Assembly (NCBI GenBank): GCA_028290385.1
Contig: JAQGJZ010000031.1
Coordinates: 1 to 20,687, forward strand
DNA from: Enterovirga sp.
GTDB taxonomy: Bacteria; Pseudomonadota; Alphaproteobacteria; Rhizobiales; Beijerinckiaceae
DNA: 20,687 bases
Direction of reading: 5' to 3'
Under the pieces are notes generated by a model that had not been told where the DNA came from, made no database searches, and worked only from the letters and a program-made list of their open reading frames with translations. Shown here in pieces: positions 1 through 7,389 of the stretch. Position 1 is the stretch's first letter. Each line of letters starts with the position of its first letter. The position numbers and the translations under genes were made by a program.

Positions 1-376
1 CCCGCTTCTTTTTTCGGGCGGCATGGGCGGGCTTGGCGAGGGTGGCGTCCGCGAGCTTGCGCAAGGCCAGCGCCACCTCGGCCTGGGCAGGTCCGCCCGC
101 CGGTGCCGCGCCGTTCGGTGCGGCGCCTTCGGGCGCGGTGTCAGGCGCTGCCTCGGGGATCGGAGCTGCGTCGGCCGGGTCTGACGCCGGCGGCGTGTCG
201 GAGACTGGGTCGGCCGCGGCGGGCGCCAGCGGCGACTCTGGGCGCGCGCTCCCGCGGGCAAGCAGGCTGAGGCCCATCAACGGCACAGCCAGGAGGCCCA
301 CGGCGAGCCGCGCCCCAAGCTTGAGCCCTTCTTCGGCAACGGTGTCGAGGCCAGGTGGCCGCGTGCTCTCGGTCAC
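1..376 (-). CDS. Ala/Pro-rich single-span membrane protein, N-terminal part (runs off left edge)
   Basis: Read on the minus strand from a GTG at 374-376, the frame stays open for 125 codons to the window edge, so the C-terminus is missing. A GGAG lies about 8 nt upstream of the GTG. The protein begins with a short polar stretch, then a hydrophobic helix at about residues 22-40 (ARLAVGLLAVPLMGLSLLA), then a long Ala/Pro/Asp-rich linker, and finally a more ordinary basic stretch (ALRKLADATLAKP, then AARKKKR) just before the edge. This suggests a membrane-anchored protein with a disordered linker. I do not recognise the family. The opposite strand is also open here but gives a low-complexity Ala/Ser/Gly product, so the minus strand is preferred. 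It diverges from the phasin gene with a 167-nt gap. Confidence 0.5.
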   Translation of the reverse strand, partial: MTESTRPPGLDTVAEEGLKLGARLAVGLLAVPLMGLSLLARGSARPESPLAPAAADPVSDTPPASDPADAAPIPEAAPDTAPEGAAPNGAAPAGGPAQAEVALALRKLADATLAKPAHAARKKKR

Positions 377-543
377 CCGAATCGCTCCGATCGCGAACTG
401 AGGACTTGATCGGTCAAAAGCATCGCATGCAAAAGCCGCCCTTCTGTGGCGAAGGCGCGCATGGCAATGCCCGCGACCGAGGTTGACCGCCGCGCCTCGT
501 TCGCAGCACCCTCCGGGCTAGCCCGAACCTGGGAGGCCCCTTG

Positions 544-894
544 ATGACCACCGAAAAGCCCGAAGCGTCGTCCTCCGTACGCGACTTCGCCGAAAAGAGC
601 CTGGAACAGGCGCGCGGCGCGGTCGGCACGCTGCTCGAGGCGGCCAAGAAGACCGCCGATACCATCCAGAGCACAGCCAAGACGGCGGATACTCCCGAAG
701 GCCAGGCGGTCGCGCGCGGCTTCGGCTTCGCGCAGGAGAACATCGCCGCGATCTTCGATTTTGCGCAGAAGATCGTGCGCGCCCCGGACCTGAAGGCGGC
801 CGCGGACCTGCAATCGGATTTCGTGCGCGAGCAGGCCGCCGTCGTCGAAAAGCAGGTGACGGAGCTGAACGAGCTCCGGTCGGATAAGACCTGA
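544..894 (+). CDS. Phasin family protein
   Basis: Predicted 116-residue cytoplasmic, almost entirely alpha-helical protein without cysteines. Helical segments such as VRDFAEKSLEQARGAVGTLL, GFAQENIAAIFDFAQKIVRA and LQSDFVREQAAVVEKQ match the phasin family (Phasin_2 type). These small amphipathic proteins coat polyhydroxyalkanoate granules, with the LQSDFVREQ-like segment particularly typical of alphaproteobacterial members. ATG 544 is chosen because GGGAGG at 531-536 sits 7 nt upstream; a TTG at 541 is in frame but too close to it. The gene stands alone, diverging from the membrane protein at the left edge. No PHA synthase or depolymerase is in the window, so the granule role rests on family membership. 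A GC-rich inverted repeat follows the stop. Confidence 0.85.
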   Translation: MTTEKPEASSSVRDFAEKSLEQARGAVGTLLEAAKKTADTIQSTAKTADTPEGQAVARGFGFAQENIAAIFDFAQKIVRAPDLKAAADLQSDFVREQAAVVEKQVTELNELRSDKT

Positions 895-920
895 GCCGCC
901 TGGCCACGCACGGGGCACGG

Positions 921-943
921 GCGGCCGGATCGTAAGCGGCCGC
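921..943 (+). terminator. GC-rich stem-loop downstream of the phasin gene
   Basis: GCGGCCG at 921-927 pairs with CGGCCGC at 937-943 around a 9-nt loop, 26 nt after the phasin stop. There is no T-run after it, so it could be a weak or factor-assisted terminator or an mRNA-stabilising hairpin. Confidence 0.3.
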
Positions 944-1048
944 ACCGCTCCTCCCGGCGAAGGCGTTCGGCCCGCGTGGAACGCGCGCCCGTCTCGCCGC
1001 TTGTTCTCCGCAATGGCCAAGCTGAGCCGGGATCCCGGCGCGGAGAAC

Positions 1049-2533
1049 ATGACGATACCAGGTCCCGCGAGGTCCGCAGCGCCTCCGATACTGCATCCGG
1101 GCCGGAATTGCTGGCGCATCGCGGAGGCGGAGCGTGCATCGGTGCTGATCGATGCGGCGGCGTATTTCGCCCGGCTCGCCGAAAGCCTCGCGGGCGCCAG
1201 GCGCTCGGTCACCATCATCGGCTGGGATTTCGACGGTCGCATCTGCCTGACGCCGGGCGGCACCTCGGCGGCGCCGCAGACCCTGGGGGCGCTGCTGCGC
1301 TCGCTGGTGGAAGCGCGGCCCGAGCTCGAGGTGCGCATCCTCGTCTGGAGCGTCGCGGTCGTCCACGCGCCGGGTTCGCCGCGGGAGCTCCTGCTCGGGG
1401 CGGAGTGGCAGCAGCATCCGCGCATCCAGGTGAAGCTGGATACCGAACATCCCGTCTACGCGGCGCATCACCAGAAGATCGTCGTGATCGACGATCGACT
1501 TGCCTTCGTGGGCGGCATCGACCTCACGGTGCGCCGCTGGGATACCCCGGCGCACGCGGCCGACGACCCGCTCCGGCGGGACCCCGACGGCAAGCCCTAC
1601 AGCCCCGTCCACGACGTGCAGATGATGGTCGACGGCGAAGCCGCCCGCGCCGTCGCCGAGCTCGCCCGGGCGAGGTGGCGCTACGCGACGGGCGAGCAGC
1701 TGCCGCGCGTCGCGGTCGACGACGATCCGTGGCCGCCCGGGCTCGCGCCCGACTTCACCCATTGCTGCGTCGGCATTGCCCGCACGGCGCCAGGCTGGGG
1801 GGAGGCCCCCGCCTATGCCGAGGGCGCGGTGCTCACGGCCGACATCCTGCGGGCGGCCGAGCATTGCATCTATATCGAGGCGCAGTACCTCACGGCCGAT
1901 TTCCTCGGCGACATCCTTGAGCAGCAGCTCGCGCGGCCGGTCGGGCCGGAGCTGGTCGTGGTGCTCACCCGCCAGTCGCACGGCTTCGCCGAGCGCTGGG
2001 TCATGGGCCACAATCGCGATCACCTGCTGCGTCGGCTGAAGCGCGCCGACCGCTATGGCCGGCTGCGGGTGTACTACCCGGTGTTGAACGGCCCCGGGGG
2101 CGAGCTCGAGATCCTGGTCCACGCCAAGCTCGCCATCGTCGACAACCGCCTGCTCCGGGTCGGCTCGTCGAACCTCAACAACCGGTCGGTCGCGCTCGAT
2201 ACGGAATGCGATCTGGCGATCGAGGCCCATCACGAGACGACGCGCGAGAAGATCGCGCAGATCCGCGATACGCTGCTGGGCGAGCACCTTGGGGTCGCGC
2301 CCGAGACCGTCCGGGAGGCCGTCCAGCAGGAAACGTCGCTGGTGCGGGCCATCGACCGGCTGAACACCGGCCCGCGCTGCCTGAAGCCGTTCGAGATCGA
2401 CGAGGGCCGCGCGCCAGCACGGCGCGTCCTCGGGACGGCGCTATTCGACCCGAAGCGCCCCTTCCGGCTCCTGCGCCCGGTGATGCGCCTGCTGCAGGCG
2501 GTGCGTGCGCCCGCCATTCGCCCGCGCGCCTGA
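1049..2533 (+). CDS. Phospholipase D-like / cardiolipin synthase-like protein
   Basis: Two phospholipase D catalytic HxKxxxxD motifs are present. The first is at H141, K143 and D148 (HHQKIVVIDDRLAFVGG) and the second at H358, K360 and D365 (HAKLAIVDNRLLRVGSSNLN), the usual arrangement for a two-lobed enzyme acting through a phosphohistidine intermediate. At 494 residues it is the size of the phospholipase D/transphosphatidylase (COG1502) group. No N-terminal membrane helix is seen, unlike many cardiolipin synthases. The start is uncertain: ATG 1049 has GGAG only 3 nt upstream, while ATG 1013 and TTG 1001 are in frame without a clear ribosome site. It converges on UPF0104 and EEP-family genes, partners found beside clsB in E. 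coli (ybhP-clsB-ybhN). Substrate (phosphatidylglycerol, another phospholipid, or nucleic acid) cannot be read from sequence. Confidence 0.85.
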   Translation: MTIPGPARSAAPPILHPGRNCWRIAEAERASVLIDAAAYFARLAESLAGARRSVTIIGWDFDGRICLTPGGTSAAPQTLGALLRSLVEARPELEVRILVWSVAVVHAPGSPRELLLGAEWQQHPRIQVKLDTEHPVYAAHHQKIVVIDDRLAFVGGIDLTVRRWDTPAHAADDPLRRDPDGKPYSPVHDVQMMVDGEAARAVAELARARWRYATGEQLPRVAVDDDPWPPGLAPDFTHCCVGIARTAPGWGEAPAYAEGAVLTADILRAAEHCIYIEAQYLTADFLGDILEQQLARPVGPELVVVLTRQSHGFAERWVMGHNRDHLLRRLKRADRYGRLRVYYPVLNGPGGELEILVHAKLAIVDNRLLRVGSSNLNNRSVALDTECDLAIEAHHETTREKIAQIRDTLLGEHLGVAPETVREAVQQETSLVRAIDRLNTGPRCLKPFEIDEGRAPARRVLGTALFDPKRPFRLLRPVMRLLQAVRAPAIRPRA

Positions 2534-3421
2534 GCGCTTGAACACGATCTCCGCGGCGATGAACACGCAGACGCCGGTCGCCAGCGGAAGCAGGAAGTAG
2601 ATCACCCGGAAGGCGATCAGCGGCCCGATCAGGCTGGTGCCCGGGAGGAGCGTCATCACGGCCGTCTCGATCACGCCGAGCCCGCCCGGCACGTGCGTCA
2701 GCAGCGTCATCACGTTGCCCGTCACGTAGGCGGTGGCGACGTCGAGGTACGAGGCCTGCGAGGCGGCCGCGACGGTCGCGGCGAGGCACGCGGCCACACA
2801 GGCGAAGTTCACCGTCCCGAGCGCCACCTGCACAACCGCCAGCCGGAGCGGCGGCATCTCCAGGGTCCAGCCGCGGATGGTCAGCCCGCGCCGAAGCACG
2901 GCGGCGAGCACGATGTAGAGCCCCGCGAGGCCGAGGCAGGCGGCGCCGATCGCGCGGACGAGCCCCGGCGACGTGCGGGCGAACGAGGCCGGGATGTCGG
3001 GCCGCAGCAGCAGCGCGGCCGCGCCCAGAACCATCAGGCCGAGCCCGACGGTCGTGCCGCAGAACAGCACGACCTTGGCGACATCCCCGGCCGTGAGCCC
3101 CCAGCGGGAATAGTAGCGGTACCGGAAGGCGCCGCTGCTGAGCCCGGCAAACCCGATCGAATGCCCGAGCGAGAGGCTGACGAAGGACGCGAGCGCGGCC
3201 TGCCGATAGGGCAGCGGCTTGCCGACATAGTGCAGCGCCAGCCAATCGAACCCGGTCAGGCAGGCGTAGCTGGCTGCCGCGAACAGCGCCGCGAGCCCCA
3301 GATTGCCGATCGGGATCGCCCGCACGGAGGCGAGGATCTCCGCGAGCGTGTAGCGGCTCAGCCCGCGATGGAGCAGGTAGCCGGCGAGCAGCAGGCCGAT
3401 GACGGCAAAGCCGTAATTCAT
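2441..3421 (-). CDS. UPF0104 / lysylphosphatidylglycerol synthase TM-region family protein (YbhN-like)
   Basis: A 326-residue polytopic inner-membrane protein with about eight hydrophobic segments, beginning with NYGFAVIGLLLAGYLLHRG. Typical family sequences are SLSLGHSIGFAGLSSGAFRY and the late LLTHVPGGLGVIETAVM. It matches the membrane domain seen in MprF but has no soluble aminoacyl-transferase domain, so tRNA-dependent lipid modification is not implied. Lipid flipping or transport is a possible role for the family, not shown here. ATG 3421 is chosen although its ribosome site is weak; an in-frame TTG at 3461-3463 would overlap the upstream gene's TGA (TTGA) and add 14 basic residues. It follows the EEP-family gene, probably in one operon. 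Its last 93 nt overlap the end of the opposite phospholipase D-like gene. Confidence 0.85.
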   Translation of the reverse strand: MNYGFAVIGLLLAGYLLHRGLSRYTLAEILASVRAIPIGNLGLAALFAAASYACLTGFDWLALHYVGKPLPYRQAALASFVSLSLGHSIGFAGLSSGAFRYRYYSRWGLTAGDVAKVVLFCGTTVGLGLMVLGAAALLLRPDIPASFARTSPGLVRAIGAACLGLAGLYIVLAAVLRRGLTIRGWTLEMPPLRLAVVQVALGTVNFACVAACLAATVAAASQASYLDVATAYVTGNVMTLLTHVPGGLGVIETAVMTLLPGTSLIGPLIAFRVIYFLLPLATGVCVFIAAEIVFKRSGARANGGRTHRLQQAHHRAQEPEGALRVE

Positions 3422-3459
3422 CCAGCGGCGTCGGTTCCGCCGCCCCGCTGCGGGCGCGC

Positions 3460-4245
3460 TCAATGGAGGAGGCCCGCCGAGCGGGCGCCACCCGACACCA
3501 CCCGGAACTCCACCAGGAGCGGCAGATGGTCGGACGCCAGCCGGGCTTCCCGCGTCCGGATCGTGTCGACGCGGACGACCTCCACGCAGGAATTCACGAA
3601 GACATGGTCCAGCCGCAGGAACGGCAGCCGGCTCGGAAAGGTGGGACGCGGCCGTCCCGATGCGAGCGCCTGAGCGTCGCGCAGCCGCTGCGCAATCCGG
3701 CGGTACGCGCGCGAGGACGGCACGGCGTTGAAATCCCCGACCAGCATCAGGGGCGAGGAGGGCAGGGCGCTGCCGATCCAGTCCGGGCCGAGCAGCGCGT
3801 CCACCTGGATCAGCCGTTCCATCCCGCGCAGCCCGAGATGCGTGTTCACGACCTCGAAATGGCGCCCGCCGAGCTGGGCGGAGATCCACAGCGCGCCGCG
3901 CGGTTCGAGGTCCTGGTGCAGCGGCGCCGGCAGCGGCCCGGCCTTGACCAGCTTTGCCGGCCGGGTGGTCAGGATGGCGTCGCCGTAGAGCTCGTCGAAG
4001 ACCCGCAGCGCCGGGTGGAAGTGGAGCTCCATCCCGAGCGCGGCCGCGATCGCGTCCGCCTGGTCCACGTGCCCCGTGCGGGCGCGTCCGACATCGAGCT
4101 CCTGCAGCGCCACGATGTGCGGCTCACAGGACGCGATCACCTCCGCGATCCGCCGGGGCTCCACGCGGCCATCGGTCCCGAGGCAGCGGCGGACGTTGTA
4201 GGTGAGGATGCGAAACAAACAGCCGGATCTCCCGGAGCCGCGCAT
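3460..4245 (-). CDS. Endonuclease/exonuclease/phosphatase (EEP) family protein, YbhP-like
   Basis: A 261-residue protein with the full set of EEP/DNase I-fold motifs: ILTYNV with N17, the metal ligand E49 in VALQELD, NTHLGL, VGDFNAVP near residue 170, and the catalytic ASDHLPLLVEF near the C-terminus. The family splits phosphodiester or phosphomonoester bonds in DNA, RNA or phospholipid head groups using a divalent metal. The start ATG at 4245 has AGGAGG 6 nt upstream. It is followed 38 nt on by the UPF0104 gene, or overlaps it if that gene uses its TTG. Placement with UPF0104 and PLD-like genes matches the E. coli ybhP-clsB-ybhN cluster, so a lipid-linked phosphodiesterase role is more likely than a nuclease, by inference. 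No signal peptide is evident. Confidence 0.87.
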   Translation of the reverse strand: MRGSGRSGCLFRILTYNVRRCLGTDGRVEPRRIAEVIASCEPHIVALQELDVGRARTGHVDQADAIAAALGMELHFHPALRVFDELYGDAILTTRPAKLVKAGPLPAPLHQDLEPRGALWISAQLGGRHFEVVNTHLGLRGMERLIQVDALLGPDWIGSALPSSPLMLVGDFNAVPSSRAYRRIAQRLRDAQALASGRPRPTFPSRLPFLRLDHVFVNSCVEVVRVDTIRTREARLASDHLPLLVEFRVVSGGARSAGLLH

Positions 4246-4325
4246 GCGGCTCCTCCTGTGTGTCCGGTCTCAACCGAGGGGGAGGCGCGCCGTTCCGTTC
4301 CGCGGGGATGGCCGGCGCGTGCCGC

Positions 4326-4511
4326 TCAGAACCCCGTCACGGGCAGGGCGAAGAAGCCGCCCAGATACGCGGTGGCGGACACGATGGCGCCGGTCGCGCC
4401 GACATAGGCCAGGATGAACAGCTCACGCAGCTCGGCCCGCTGTTCCGCGGCGAGATACAGCCCAGCGACCGGGACGGTATGGGCGACGAGGGCGGCGGCT
4501 GCGACGGACAT
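4326..4511 (-). CDS. Small two-span membrane protein, unknown function
   Basis: A 61-residue protein with two hydrophobic segments, AAAALVAHTVPVAGLYLAA and ELFILAYVGATGAIVSATAY, joined by a short charged loop (EQRAELREL). This predicts a helical hairpin in the inner membrane. The ATG at 4511 has a purine-rich upstream stretch (AGAGAAG adjacent and AAGGG farther off) but no textbook ribosome site. It lies upstream of, and on the same strand as, the EEP gene, 80 nt away, so it may share a transcript. I do not recognise the family. Clean amphipathic patterning and termination just after the second helix make it more credible than the overlapping plus-strand reading. Confidence 0.55.
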   Translation of the reverse strand: MSVAAAALVAHTVPVAGLYLAAEQRAELRELFILAYVGATGAIVSATAYLGGFFALPVTGF

Positions 4512-4641
4512 CTTCTCTGGCCCTTGCCTCTGGAATCGGCTGCCTCGCCCCGCGCATCAGGGCGAAGCTGCTCCGGGCGCCATATAGGTCAGGGATGCTG
4601 TCGCATCAACTGGCATACAGAATACCAGGCGCGGGGCGGGT

Positions 4642-4851
4642 TTACCGGAAACGCAGCGCGCGATCGCTGATCTCGGCGATGTGCGGACAATGCAGGGTGA
4701 CGTCGGAATCCGGAGCCGCCGCCTTCGCGCAGAGGCGGGCCGCGTCGCGCAGGTCGTACATGTAGGTCCCGTTCGAGCGGGTCTGATGCGCCCGGGGCGT
4801 GTAGCCGCATTGCGGGCAGCTCCAGGGTAGCTCTTTGGGCCTGCGCGGCAC
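4642..4851 (-). CDS. Small zinc-ribbon-like protein, unknown function
   Basis: A 69-residue protein starting at GTG 4849-4851 with GGAGG just upstream (GGAGGAATCGTG). The N-terminal part has a Cys knuckle, CPQCGYTPRA, with a later single Cys in ARLCAKAA and a C-terminal TLHCPHIAEI. Four cysteines and a histidine are therefore available to hold one zinc ion. The middle YDLRDAARLC reads as a short helix. Nothing identifies a partner or target; such small ribbons may be nucleic-acid binders or orphan domains. The gene stands between the two-span membrane protein gene (130 nt downstream) and the divergent gor gene. Confidence 0.6.
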   Translation of the reverse strand: MPRRPKELPWSCPQCGYTPRAHQTRSNGTYMYDLRDAARLCAKAAAPDSDVTLHCPHIAEISDRALRFR

Positions 4852-4956
4852 GATTCCTCCGGAGCGGACTTTAGCGGTGTTTGCGGCAACTTATCCAGAG
4901 TCGAGCGGGTTCCGCCGACCCGAACCGCGAAGCTTCCGCGTGTCGCGCAGCCCGCG

Positions 4957-4975
4957 CTTGCCCTTCCTGGGCAAG
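4957..4975. repeat. Inverted repeat in the divergent gap upstream of gor
   Basis: CTTGCCC (4957-4963) and GGGCAAG (4969-4975) form a perfect 7-bp stem with a 5-nt loop. It lies between the divergent zinc-ribbon gene and gor, about 70 nt before the gor start. It could be a protein-binding operator or an RNA hairpin in the gor leader. No T-run supports a terminator. Confidence 0.35.
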
Positions 4976-5046
4976 CCCTCTAGCCATCCGCGCCGAATGT
5001 CGGAGGGTCGCTGGGCCGCCCTCCGCGCGGGCCGCAGGTGGTAGGC

Positions 5047-6438
5047 ATGGCTGATCTCGACGTGGATCTCTTCGTGATTGGCGCGGGGTCCGGCGGCGTG
5101 CGCGCCGCGCGGATCGCGGCCGGATACGGGGCAAAGGTGGCCATCGCGGAGGAGTACCGCGTCGGCGGCACCTGCGTGATCCGCGGCTGCGTGCCGAAGA
5201 AGCTCATGGTCTATGCCAGCCGCTTCCGCGACGAGATCGAGGATGCGGCGGGGTTCGGCTGGGAGACGGGCGAGACCCGCTTCGACTGGGCCAGGCTGAA
5301 GGCCAACCGCGACGCCGAGATCGCCCGGCTGGAGCGGATCTACAACTCCCTGCTCCAGGGCTCGAAGGTCGAGACCTTCGCCGAGCGCGCCGTGATCGAG
5401 GACGCGAACACGGTGCGGCTCGTCCAGTCGGGCCGCACGGTTCGGGCGGGCCACATCCTGGTCGCGGTCGGCGCGCACCCGACCATGGAGCCCGCGATCC
5501 CGGGCGGCGAACTCGGCATGACCTCGAACGACGTGTTCGAGCTCGAGGCGCTGCCGCCCCGCATCCTGGTGGTCGGCGGCGGCTACATCGCGGTCGAGTT
5601 CGCGGGCGTGTTCCAGGGGCTCGGCTCGCGCACGTCGCTTCTGCATCGCGGCGACAAGCTGCTGCGCGGCTTCGACGAGGACGTGCGGGATGCGCTGGGT
5701 AAGGCCTATGTCGAACGCGGCATCGACCTGCTGCTCGGCGTCACGCTGGAGCGGATGGAGCGGCGCGAGGGCTGCATCGCCGTGACCCTGTCGGACGGCA
5801 GGGTGCTCGAAGCGGACCAGGTGCTCGTTGCCACCGGCCGGCGGCCGAACACCTGCGGCCTCGGCCTGGAAAAGGTCGGCATCGCGCTCGACGGCGTCGG
5901 TGCCATTCCGGTGGACGGCTATTCGCGCACGGTGGTGCCAACGATCTCGGCCGTCGGCGACGTGACCAACCGGGCGAACCTGACGCCCGTGGCGATCCGC
6001 GAGGGCCACGCCTTCGCGGACAGCCTGTTCGGCGGCAGGCCGAGCCTCGTCGAGCACGACCTGATCCCGACCGCGGTGTTCTCGACCCCCGAGATCGGCA
6101 CCGTCGGGCACGGGGAAGAGGCCGCCCGCCGGCTCTACGGCGACGACAAGGTGATCATCTACAAGACAAGCTTCCGCCCCATGAAGGCGACGCTCTCCGG
6201 CCGGAGCGAGCAGGTTTTGATGAAGCTCGTCGTGCATGCCGAAACGGACAAGGTGCTCGGCGTGCATGTGGTCGGCGAGCATGCGGGCGAGATGATCCAG
6301 CTCGCGGGCGTCGCCATAGGCATGGGCGCCACCAAGGCCGACTTCGACCGCACCGTCGCGGTGCATCCGACGGCGGCCGAAGAACTCGTGACCATGCGAA
6401 CCCCGTTCGTGACCAAGCGCCCCGTCGCGGTCGGGTAG
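5047..6438 (+). CDS. gor: Glutathione-disulfide reductase
   Basis: A 463-residue FAD-dependent cytoplasmic enzyme that reduces GSSG to GSH with NADPH. The FAD-binding GxGxxG lies at residues 12-17 (IGAGSGGVRAARIAAGYG), and the redox-active disulfide is C43/C48 (GGTCVIRGCVPKKL). The NADPH-binding GGGYIAVEFAG is followed by RTSLLHRGDKLLRGFD, where the arginines fit the 2'-phosphate of NADPH. The second FAD motif is TISAVGDVTN, and the C-terminal HPTAAEE carries the catalytic His-Glu pair, close to HPTSSEE of known reductases. The YIAVEFAGVFQGLG context separates it from lipoamide dehydrogenase. ATG 5047 has AGGTGG 5 nt upstream; the in-frame GTG at 5038 has none. It is monocistronic and converges on an SDR gene 35 nt away. 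Confidence 0.95.
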   Translation: MADLDVDLFVIGAGSGGVRAARIAAGYGAKVAIAEEYRVGGTCVIRGCVPKKLMVYASRFRDEIEDAAGFGWETGETRFDWARLKANRDAEIARLERIYNSLLQGSKVETFAERAVIEDANTVRLVQSGRTVRAGHILVAVGAHPTMEPAIPGGELGMTSNDVFELEALPPRILVVGGGYIAVEFAGVFQGLGSRTSLLHRGDKLLRGFDEDVRDALGKAYVERGIDLLLGVTLERMERREGCIAVTLSDGRVLEADQVLVATGRRPNTCGLGLEKVGIALDGVGAIPVDGYSRTVVPTISAVGDVTNRANLTPVAIREGHAFADSLFGGRPSLVEHDLIPTAVFSTPEIGTVGHGEEAARRLYGDDKVIIYKTSFRPMKATLSGRSEQVLMKLVVHAETDKVLGVHVVGEHAGEMIQLAGVAIGMGATKADFDRTVAVHPTAAEELVTMRTPFVTKRPVAVG

Positions 6439-6448
6439 CGGCGGGGCC

Positions 6449-6470
6449 GCGGGACCCGAGTTCGGGCCGC
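6449..6470. terminator. Possible bidirectional stem-loop between gor and the SDR gene
   Basis: In the 35-nt gap between the two convergent stops, GCGG(GA)CCCG pairs with CGGGCCGC around an AGTT loop, with a two-base bulge. It is compact and GC-rich but has no T-run on either strand. Its placement suggests termination for both genes. Confidence 0.35.
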
Positions 6471-6473
6471 GCT

Positions 6474-7226
6474 TCAGCCGCGCCCGACGAACGGCATCTT
6501 GGTCGCCATCACGGTCATGAACTGCACGTTGGCGTCCAGCGGCAGCGAGGCCATGTAGGCGACCGCGCTTCCGACATGGTCCGGGTCCATCACGGCCTCG
6601 GCCCGGATCGAGCCGTCGGCCTGCGGCACGCCGGCCTTCATGCGCCCGCCCATCGGCGTGTCGGCGTTGCCGATGTCGATCTGCCCGCAGGCGATGTCGT
6701 AGACGCGACCGTCGAGCGAGGCCGATTTCGTCAGGCCTGTCACGGCGTGCTTGGTCGCCGTGTACGCGATCGAGAACGGCCGCGGCGTATGCGCCGAGAT
6801 CGAGCCGTTGTTGATGATGCGCCCGCCGCGCGGCGTCTGGTCCTTCATGATGCGGAACGCGTGCTGGATGCACAGGAACATCCCGGTGAGGTTCGTGTCG
6901 ACCACCGCGCGCCAGGTCTCGAGCGGCAGGTCCTCGATCGGCACCGCCGGGGCGCCGCGCCCGGCATTGTTGAACAGGAGGTCCAGGCGCCCGAAGGTCT
7001 CGCGCGTTTGCCGGAACAGGTTGTCCACATCGTCCGGCAGGGTGACGTCGCTGGGCACGAGGAGCGTGCGGCCCGGCTCGGCCTCGGCTGCGACCTCGTC
7101 CAGCGGCTCGCGCCGGCGGCCGGACAGCACGACGGACCAGCCGTCCCGCAGCAGGGCCAACGAGGCCGCCTTGCCGACGCCGGTGCCGGCACCCGTGACG
7201 AGGGCGATCTTGCCCGCTGCGCTCAT
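6474..7226 (-). CDS. SDR family NAD(P)-dependent oxidoreductase
   Basis: A 250-residue classical short-chain dehydrogenase/reductase. The Rossmann glycine motif TGAGTGVG is at residues 11-18, with arginines at 37-39 (SGRRRE) favouring NADP(H). D60 (PSDVT) contacts the adenine and NNAG is at 86-89. The catalytic tetrad is N112, S142, Y155 and K159 (YTATK). The substrate cannot be inferred. A C-terminal phrase, [20 protein letters not shown], resembles FabG-like members that act on varied alcohols and ketones. The ATG at 7226 has GGAGG 5 nt upstream. It diverges from the DAHP synthase gene and converges on gor. Confidence 0.92.
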   Translation of the reverse strand: MSAAGKIALVTGAGTGVGKAASLALLRDGWSVVLSGRRREPLDEVAAEAEPGRTLLVPSDVTLPDDVDNLFRQTRETFGRLDLLFNNAGRGAPAVPIEDLPLETWRAVVDTNLTGMFLCIQHAFRIMKDQTPRGGRIINNGSISAHTPRPFSIAYTATKHAVTGLTKSASLDGRVYDIACGQIDIGNADTPMGGRMKAGVPQADGSIRAEAVMDPDHVGSAVAYMASLPLDANVQFMTVMATKMPFVGRG

Positions 7227-7389
7227 GGTTTCCTCCGCTTCGCTCCCGTTCTGGGTCTTACGGCGTCCTGCATGCGCGAGACAGCGGATTCCGCGGCACT
7301 CGCGAGCCTCGCTATCGCCGCCTTGTGATGTATAAGCGGCCGTTACTCGCAGACGGCGCAGTCGTCACGGAGATGAACTGGAGACGGTG

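Noticed and set aside
33..401. Plus-strand open frame of 122 codons, Ala/Ser/Gly-rich
   Set aside because: It has no ribosome site and its composition is that of a GC-rich shadow; the minus-strand reading has a membrane helix, a ribosome site and a coherent basic tail.
406..417. Inverted repeat TTGA-TCGG-TCAA in the divergent gap before the phasin gene
   Set aside because: Only 4-bp arms and no second copy; too short to call an operator.
518..2287. 589-codon minus-strand open frame opposite the PLD-like gene
   Set aside because: Very rich in Arg, Asp and Pro with no motifs; the plus strand has both HKD motifs. Long antisense frames are expected at this GC content.
4891..6873. 660-codon minus-strand open frame opposite gor
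   Set aside because: Arg/His/Asp-rich shadow spanning gor and running into the SDR gene; both real genes have complete catalytic motifs.
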